Positions 5,828-9,202 of a DNA stretch of 9,202 bases are shown here, piece after piece. Origin of the DNA: Bacteroidales bacterium (GTDB lineage Bacteria > Bacteroidota > Bacteroidia > Bacteroidales > UBA932); contig JAFZGK010000039.1 in assembly GCA_017555445.1 (NCBI GenBank), positions 1 to 9,202 on the forward strand, read 5' to 3'. The first letter of the stretch is position 1. Each line of letters opens with the position of its first letter. The notes beneath the pieces are model-generated. The model did not search any database. It saw only the letters and a program-made list of their open reading frames with translations, and was not told the DNA's origin. A program made the translations under genes and the position numbers.

Positions 5828-5835
5828 TAATTTTG
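5828..5835 (+). promoter_or_regulatory. Bacteroidota -7 box for the flippase gene
   Basis: TAATTTTG is a full match to TAnnTTTG and ends 8 bases before the ATG at 5844. No good -33 TTTG is seen; the closest is GTTT around 5807-5810. If used, transcription would start only a few bases before the start codon. It is separated by 2 bases from the oppositely facing -7 box at 5818-5825. Confidence 0.5.
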
Positions 5836-5843
5836 CTCTCATT

Positions 5844-7298
5844 ATGGCAAATCCCTTGAAACAATTGGCGGGACAGACAATGATTTATGGTCTAAGCACC
5901 ATTCTTGCCCGCATCATAAACTTTCTTTTTGTCCCTATATACACAAGGCTGCTCAGTCCTGAAAGCTATGGCGTAGTCACTGAATTCATGGCATACATTG
6001 CGGTGCTTCAGGTAGTTCTCGTTTTAGGACTGGAGACCGGCTGCTTCCGTTTTGCAAACAAGGAAGGAGTGGATCCCAAGAAGGTCTACTCAAATGCATT
6101 CGTGACGGTGTTCTGCATCAGTGCAACCTTCCTTGCGCTGATGATAGCTTTTGCTTCGCCTATTTCTTCAGCATTGGGGTATGAAGGATATCAGTCCTGC
6201 ATAATGTATATGGGAGGCATCCTTGCCCTCGATTCGATCACAGCCATTCTTTTTGCAAGACTGCGCCAGGAAAACAAGGCACTGAAGTTTGCAATATTCA
6301 AGACCATAAAGATTATTACAGAGACTGTAGCCAATCTTGTGCTATTCCTTTGGTTTCCAAAATATTGCGCGACTGCAGGCAATTCATGGCTCCTGAATTT
6401 CATCCCGGCCACACCGGATTTCAGCTACGTCATCTTTGCCATCTTCATCAGCTGTCTAGTCTGTGGACTCCTGTTCATCCCTGATTATCTCAGACTCAGT
6501 TTCAGGCTTGACCCTAAGCTTCTGCGTCAGATGCTGGCATATTCGATCCCGCTCATGGTCGCAGCACTTCCAGGAGTCATAAATGATTTCCTCGACAGAA
6601 TCCTGTTCAGATATTTCGATACAAATGCAGAGGCATGGCGTTCATCCCTGGGACTCTACCAGGCAGCCGTAAAACTGGCTGTAATCATGAATCTCTTCAT
6701 ACAGATGTTCAGATATGCAGCTGAACCGTTCTTCTTCAGAAGGGCGAAAGAAAAGGATTCACGAGAGCTCTATGCCTCAGTTCAGGAATATTTCACCGCC
6801 TTCTGCGGACTTGTATTCTTAGGAGTGATCCTCTATATCGACATCATTGCACTCATCCTCGGTCCTCAGTTCCGCTCGGCAGTAGGAGTGGTTCCTGTCA
6901 TGCTCCTTTCCTACATGATTCTTGGAATGCTCTTCAACGTATCGATGTGGTACAAGCTCTCAGGCAAGACAGATATGGCCATCTGGATCACACTCTCAGG
7001 ACTGGCAGTCACAGCGGTGATAATAATTCTGTTCATGCCACAATACTCATATTGGGCTGCAGCATACGGTCACCTTGCAAGTTATGTAGTCATGTTCGCC
7101 ATCAGTTCCATCCTCGGAGCAAAATACTACCCTATCCCGTATCGTTGGGGCCGTCTCGGCTGCATCCTCCTTCTCATGGGAGCTGTATACGGAGTTTCGC
7201 TTCTCCTGCCGGAAATGGCACTTTGGCTCAAGCTCTGCATCCACACTGCTTTGATTGGCATATACGGTGCCGGAACATTGATGATAGTGCGACGTTGA
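5844..7298 (+). CDS. Polysaccharide/oligosaccharide flippase (Wzx/MOP superfamily)
   Basis: A 484-residue inner-membrane protein with about 12-14 hydrophobic helices along its whole length. The start MANPLKQLAGQTMIYGLSTI and the following FLFVPIYTRLLSPESYGVVT (first two helices) match the N-terminal pattern of Bacteroidota polysaccharide-export flippases (Polysacc_synt family), which move lipid-linked sugar units from the inner to the outer face. Charged residues in helices and loops include RFANKEG near residue 65, RLRQENKALKF and RYAAEPFFFRRAKEKD, typical of the MOP fold. The start at 5844 is preferred over the in-frame ATG at 5772 because the family begins there and the -7 box lies between. 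No glycosyltransferases, Wzy or sugar-nucleotide genes are within the window, so it is an orphan copy, as is often seen for conserved core-genome flippases. The substrate is unknown. Confidence 0.88.
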   Translation: MANPLKQLAGQTMIYGLSTILARIINFLFVPIYTRLLSPESYGVVTEFMAYIAVLQVVLVLGLETGCFRFANKEGVDPKKVYSNAFVTVFCISATFLALMIAFASPISSALGYEGYQSCIMYMGGILALDSITAILFARLRQENKALKFAIFKTIKIITETVANLVLFLWFPKYCATAGNSWLLNFIPATPDFSYVIFAIFISCLVCGLLFIPDYLRLSFRLDPKLLRQMLAYSIPLMVAALPGVINDFLDRILFRYFDTNAEAWRSSLGLYQAAVKLAVIMNLFIQMFRYAAEPFFFRRAKEKDSRELYASVQEYFTAFCGLVFLGVILYIDIIALILGPQFRSAVGVVPVMLLSYMILGMLFNVSMWYKLSGKTDMAIWITLSGLAVTAVIIILFMPQYSYWAAAYGHLASYVVMFAISSILGAKYYPIPYRWGRLGCILLLMGAVYGVSLLLPEMALWLKLCIHTALIGIYGAGTLMIVRR

Positions 7299-7322
7299 AG
7301 CAGCTGAATACAAATACAACGA

Positions 7323-7352
7323 AAAATGGCGGCCCTTTCGGGTCGCCATTTT
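7323..7352. terminator. Bidirectional intrinsic terminator between flippase and tsf
   Basis: Arms 7323-7335 (AAAATGGCGGCCC) and 7340-7352 (GGGTCGCCATTTT) pair over 13 positions with one G-T wobble, around the loop TTTC. The T-run on the plus strand follows for the flippase; the complement of the A-run at 7322-7326 gives the T-run for the minus-strand rpsB-tsf transcript. It lies 24 bases after the flippase stop and 21 bases past the tsf stop. Confidence 0.9.
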
Positions 7353-7373
7353 ATATTGAATCGTGTGCTGAAA

Positions 7374-8369
7374 TTAGTCAGCGAGTGAGATTCTCTTGAA
7401 AGTAACGATCTTAGCCTCAGCGTCAGCTGCCTTAACGACATCCTTAACTGCAGTCTTACCGTCACCCATCTGGTAGCCCTGCTCCTCGAGAGTCTGCTCC
7501 TTGAAGAACTTCTGGAGACGACCCTTAGCGATGTTTGCTACCATCTGCTCAGGAAGGTTTGCTGCCTTCTCAGCAGAAACGGTCTTGATGATCTCGCGAG
7601 CCTGCTCTGCCTGCTCTGCAGTGATCCAACCCTTAGCCTGGTTAGACTCGATGTGAGCCTCACTGTCTACGTGTGCAGGGTTGATGCCAGCCTTTGTAAG
7701 AGCTGCATCTACTGCCTTCTGTACGAGTTCCTCCTTAGTCTTCTGCTCTGCAGTCTTGAGCTCAGTGTCGATAACTGACTGAGGTACTGACTCTGCAGAA
7801 ACAGCAACCGGGTTCATTGAAGCAACCTGCATTGCAACACCCTTAGCAACCTGCTCGTCGAAAGCCTTGTTGAAGCCTACAACTGCAGCGAGCTTGCCAG
7901 TGATCTTGTGCATGTATGCTGAAATGTAAGGTGCCTCTACAGTCTCGTAACCTACGATGACATGCTTCTCACCTGTCTTACCAGTCTGCTCAGTAACAGC
8001 AGCCTCTACTGTTCTTCCGTCAGCGAGAACGCAAGCCATAAGGGCGTCCTTGTCTGCTGGGAAGTTAACGATAGCTGCCTCAGCGATTGCCTCAGCAAGT
8101 GCCTGGAACTCAGCGTTCTTTGCTACGAAGTCAGTCTCGCAACCGAGTCCTACTACGATAGCCTTCTCACCGTTTACCTTAGCGATAACTGCACCTTCTG
8201 AAGTCTCGCGGTCAGCACGCTTAGCTGCAACGAGCTTACCTTTCTCGCGGATGATTTCCTTAGCTCTCTCATAGTCGCCGTTAGCCTCTACGAGCGCCTT
8301 CTTGCAGTCCATCATACCTGCGCCTGTCATTTGACGAAGCTTTGCTACGTCAGCTGCTTTAATCTCCAT
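7374..8369 (-). CDS. tsf: Translation elongation factor Ts
   Basis: EF-Ts, 331 residues, exchanges GDP for GTP on EF-Tu in the cytoplasm. The N-terminal UBA-like domain has the conserved LRQMTGAGMMDCKKAL (11-26). The core has TDFVAKN, with Asp80 and Phe81 in the same numbering as the E. coli residues that push on EF-Tu's magnesium site. The rest forms the two core subdomains (GYETVEAPYISAYMHKITGK and onward), a coiled-coil-like region and the C-terminal module KGRLQKFFKEQTLEEQ. The protein is longer than the E. coli one (283) through an enlarged middle and C-terminal part, as usual in Bacteroidales. Codon use is strongly biased, in line with very high expression. It follows rpsB by 25 bases in the conserved rpsB-tsf order. 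No SD is visible; the start context is A-rich (ATCGAAAATGG). Confidence 0.98.
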   Translation of the reverse strand: MEIKAADVAKLRQMTGAGMMDCKKALVEANGDYERAKEIIREKGKLVAAKRADRETSEGAVIAKVNGEKAIVVGLGCETDFVAKNAEFQALAEAIAEAAIVNFPADKDALMACVLADGRTVEAAVTEQTGKTGEKHVIVGYETVEAPYISAYMHKITGKLAAVVGFNKAFDEQVAKGVAMQVASMNPVAVSAESVPQSVIDTELKTAEQKTKEELVQKAVDAALTKAGINPAHVDSEAHIESNQAKGWITAEQAEQAREIIKTVSAEKAANLPEQMVANIAKGRLQKFFKEQTLEEQGYQMGDGKTAVKDVVKAADAEAKIVTFKRISLAD

Positions 8370-8394
8370 TTTCGATAGATGTTTAAAGTGTTAA

Positions 8395-9192
8395 TTACTC
8401 AGCAGAAACCTCTTCAGCAGCTGGCTTTGCACCCTTGCGAGCGCGAAGCTTCTTTCCTGCTGGCTTCTCCTCTGTCTGCTCAGGAGCCTCTTTCTCCTTC
8501 TCTACCTTTCTTTCGTCGAGACCTTCCTTGATTGCGCCGCAAAGTGCATCCATGATGTAAGCGATAGACTTTGTTGCATCGTCGTTAGCCGGAATCACAT
8601 AATCAATCGGTGTAGGATCGCAGCAAGTATCAACCATTGCGATAACCGGAATGTTAAGACGATTAGCTTCCTTAACGGCGTTCATTTCCTTCTGTACGTC
8701 AATAACGAAAAGTGCTGAAGGGAGACGGCTGAGGTCACGGATAGAACCGAGGTTCTTCTCGAGCTTGGCACGCTGGCGAGTAACCTGGAGACGCTCACGC
8801 TTTGCGAGAGTGTCGAATGTGCCGTCCTCAATCATCTTGTCGATTGTATTCATCTTCTTGACAGCCTTACGGATGGTAGGGAAGTTTGTAAGCATTCCAC
8901 CTGGCCATCTCTCTGTCACGTATGGCATGTTGACTGCAGCAGCCTTCTCTGCTACAACCTCCTTTGCCTGCTTCTTTGTTGCTACGAAAAGTACCTTGCG
9001 GCCTGAACGCGCAAGCTGCTTGAGTACGTTTGCAGCCTCATCGATTTTTACTATGCTCTTGTGCAGGTCGATGATATGGATACCGTTCTTCTGGTCAAAG
9101 ATGTATGGTGCCATCTTAGGGTTCCATTTCCTCGCCAAGTGTCCGAAGTGAACACCTGCATCAAGCAGTTCCTGGAAATTTGTTCTTGGCAT
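8395..9192 (-). CDS. rpsB: 30S ribosomal protein S2
   Basis: Ribosomal protein S2, 265 residues, part of the small-subunit body-head junction and needed for S1 binding in organisms that have S1. It begins MPRTNFQELLDAGVHFGHLA, with the family block KWNPKMAPYIF, then HIIDLHKS, VLFVATKKQA, YVTERWPGGMLTNF and the C-terminal PVIAMVDTCCDPTPIDYVIP and NDDA. The family body ends near residue 222. A further ~40 residues form a charged Lys/Glu/Ala-rich tail (KEKEAPEQTEEKP and onward to EEVSAE), longer than the E. coli end and probably disordered. It is co-transcribed with tsf downstream. Only 10 bases upstream are in the window, so its promoter and any S2 autoregulatory leader lie outside. The start at 9192 matches the family. 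Confidence 0.98.
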   Translation of the reverse strand: MPRTNFQELLDAGVHFGHLARKWNPKMAPYIFDQKNGIHIIDLHKSIVKIDEAANVLKQLARSGRKVLFVATKKQAKEVVAEKAAAVNMPYVTERWPGGMLTNFPTIRKAVKKMNTIDKMIEDGTFDTLAKRERLQVTRQRAKLEKNLGSIRDLSRLPSALFVIDVQKEMNAVKEANRLNIPVIAMVDTCCDPTPIDYVIPANDDATKSIAYIMDALCGAIKEGLDERKVEKEKEAPEQTEEKPAGKKLRARKGAKPAAEEVSAE

Positions 9193-9202
9193 TGTTTTAA
9201 AA

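Noticed and set aside
5772..5843. 24-residue N-terminal extension of the flippase
   Set aside because: It overlaps both promoter boxes and is not part of the family pattern, which starts MANPLK.
7957..8274. Plus-strand open frames opposite tsf
   Set aside because: Low-complexity Ser/Ala-rich translation that mirrors the strong codon bias of tsf; antisense shadow.
8651..9151. Plus-strand open frame of 166 codons opposite rpsB
   Set aside because: It is antisense to a certain ribosomal protein gene and has no family features.

Overview
The window looks like core chromosome from a member of the Bacteroidota, most likely an order-Bacteroidales gut-type bacterium. The evidence is a long EF-Ts of Bacteroidales type, lipoprotein-rich secreted enzymes, an A-rich translation start context with few Shine-Dalgarno (SD) sequences, several good matches to the Bacteroidota -7 promoter element TAnnTTTG, and a GH20 enzyme with a C-terminal carbohydrate-binding-like tail. 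I see no rRNA, tRNA, insertion sequence, CRISPR array, prophage or toxin gene, and no gene-free stretch above 300 bases.

Layout, left to right. Positions 1-176 (+) hold the last 57 codons of an AspT/YidE-type membrane transporter. After a long AT-rich inverted repeat, a lipoprotein beta-N-acetylhexosaminidase of family GH20 runs 243-2573 (+). It ends in a strong hairpin terminator that it shares with a convergent minus-strand block. That block, read right to left, is an ECF sigma factor (3211-3696) coupled to a four-helix membrane protein with an N-terminal coiled coil (2602-3201). Upstream of these is a small unknown membrane protein (3758-4228) with its own promoter-like box. Next comes a terminator and a short puzzling intergenic stretch, then a two-gene minus-strand operon: a cyclophilin-type peptidyl-prolyl isomerase lipoprotein (5106-5765) and a HAD-family hydrolase (4404-5102).

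A very tight divergent promoter region at about 5818-5851 separates this operon from an oligosaccharide flippase-like protein (5844-7298, +). The flippase converges on the minus-strand rpsB-tsf operon (ribosomal protein S2 at 8395-9192, elongation factor Ts at 7374-8369), and the two share a second bidirectional terminator.

Functionally the genes fall into envelope work (hexosaminidase, cyclophilin, flippase, transporter, sigma/membrane-protein pair) and translation (rpsB-tsf). I do not see a large new multi-gene system. The items most worth a second look are the overlapping back-to-back promoters with a near-leaderless flippase start, the sigma factor paired with a membrane protein that lacks known anti-sigma signatures, the small membrane protein with a UbiA-like tail, the inverted repeat touching the hexosaminidase start codon, and the 4299-4403 intergenic stretch with a 24-codon reading frame.
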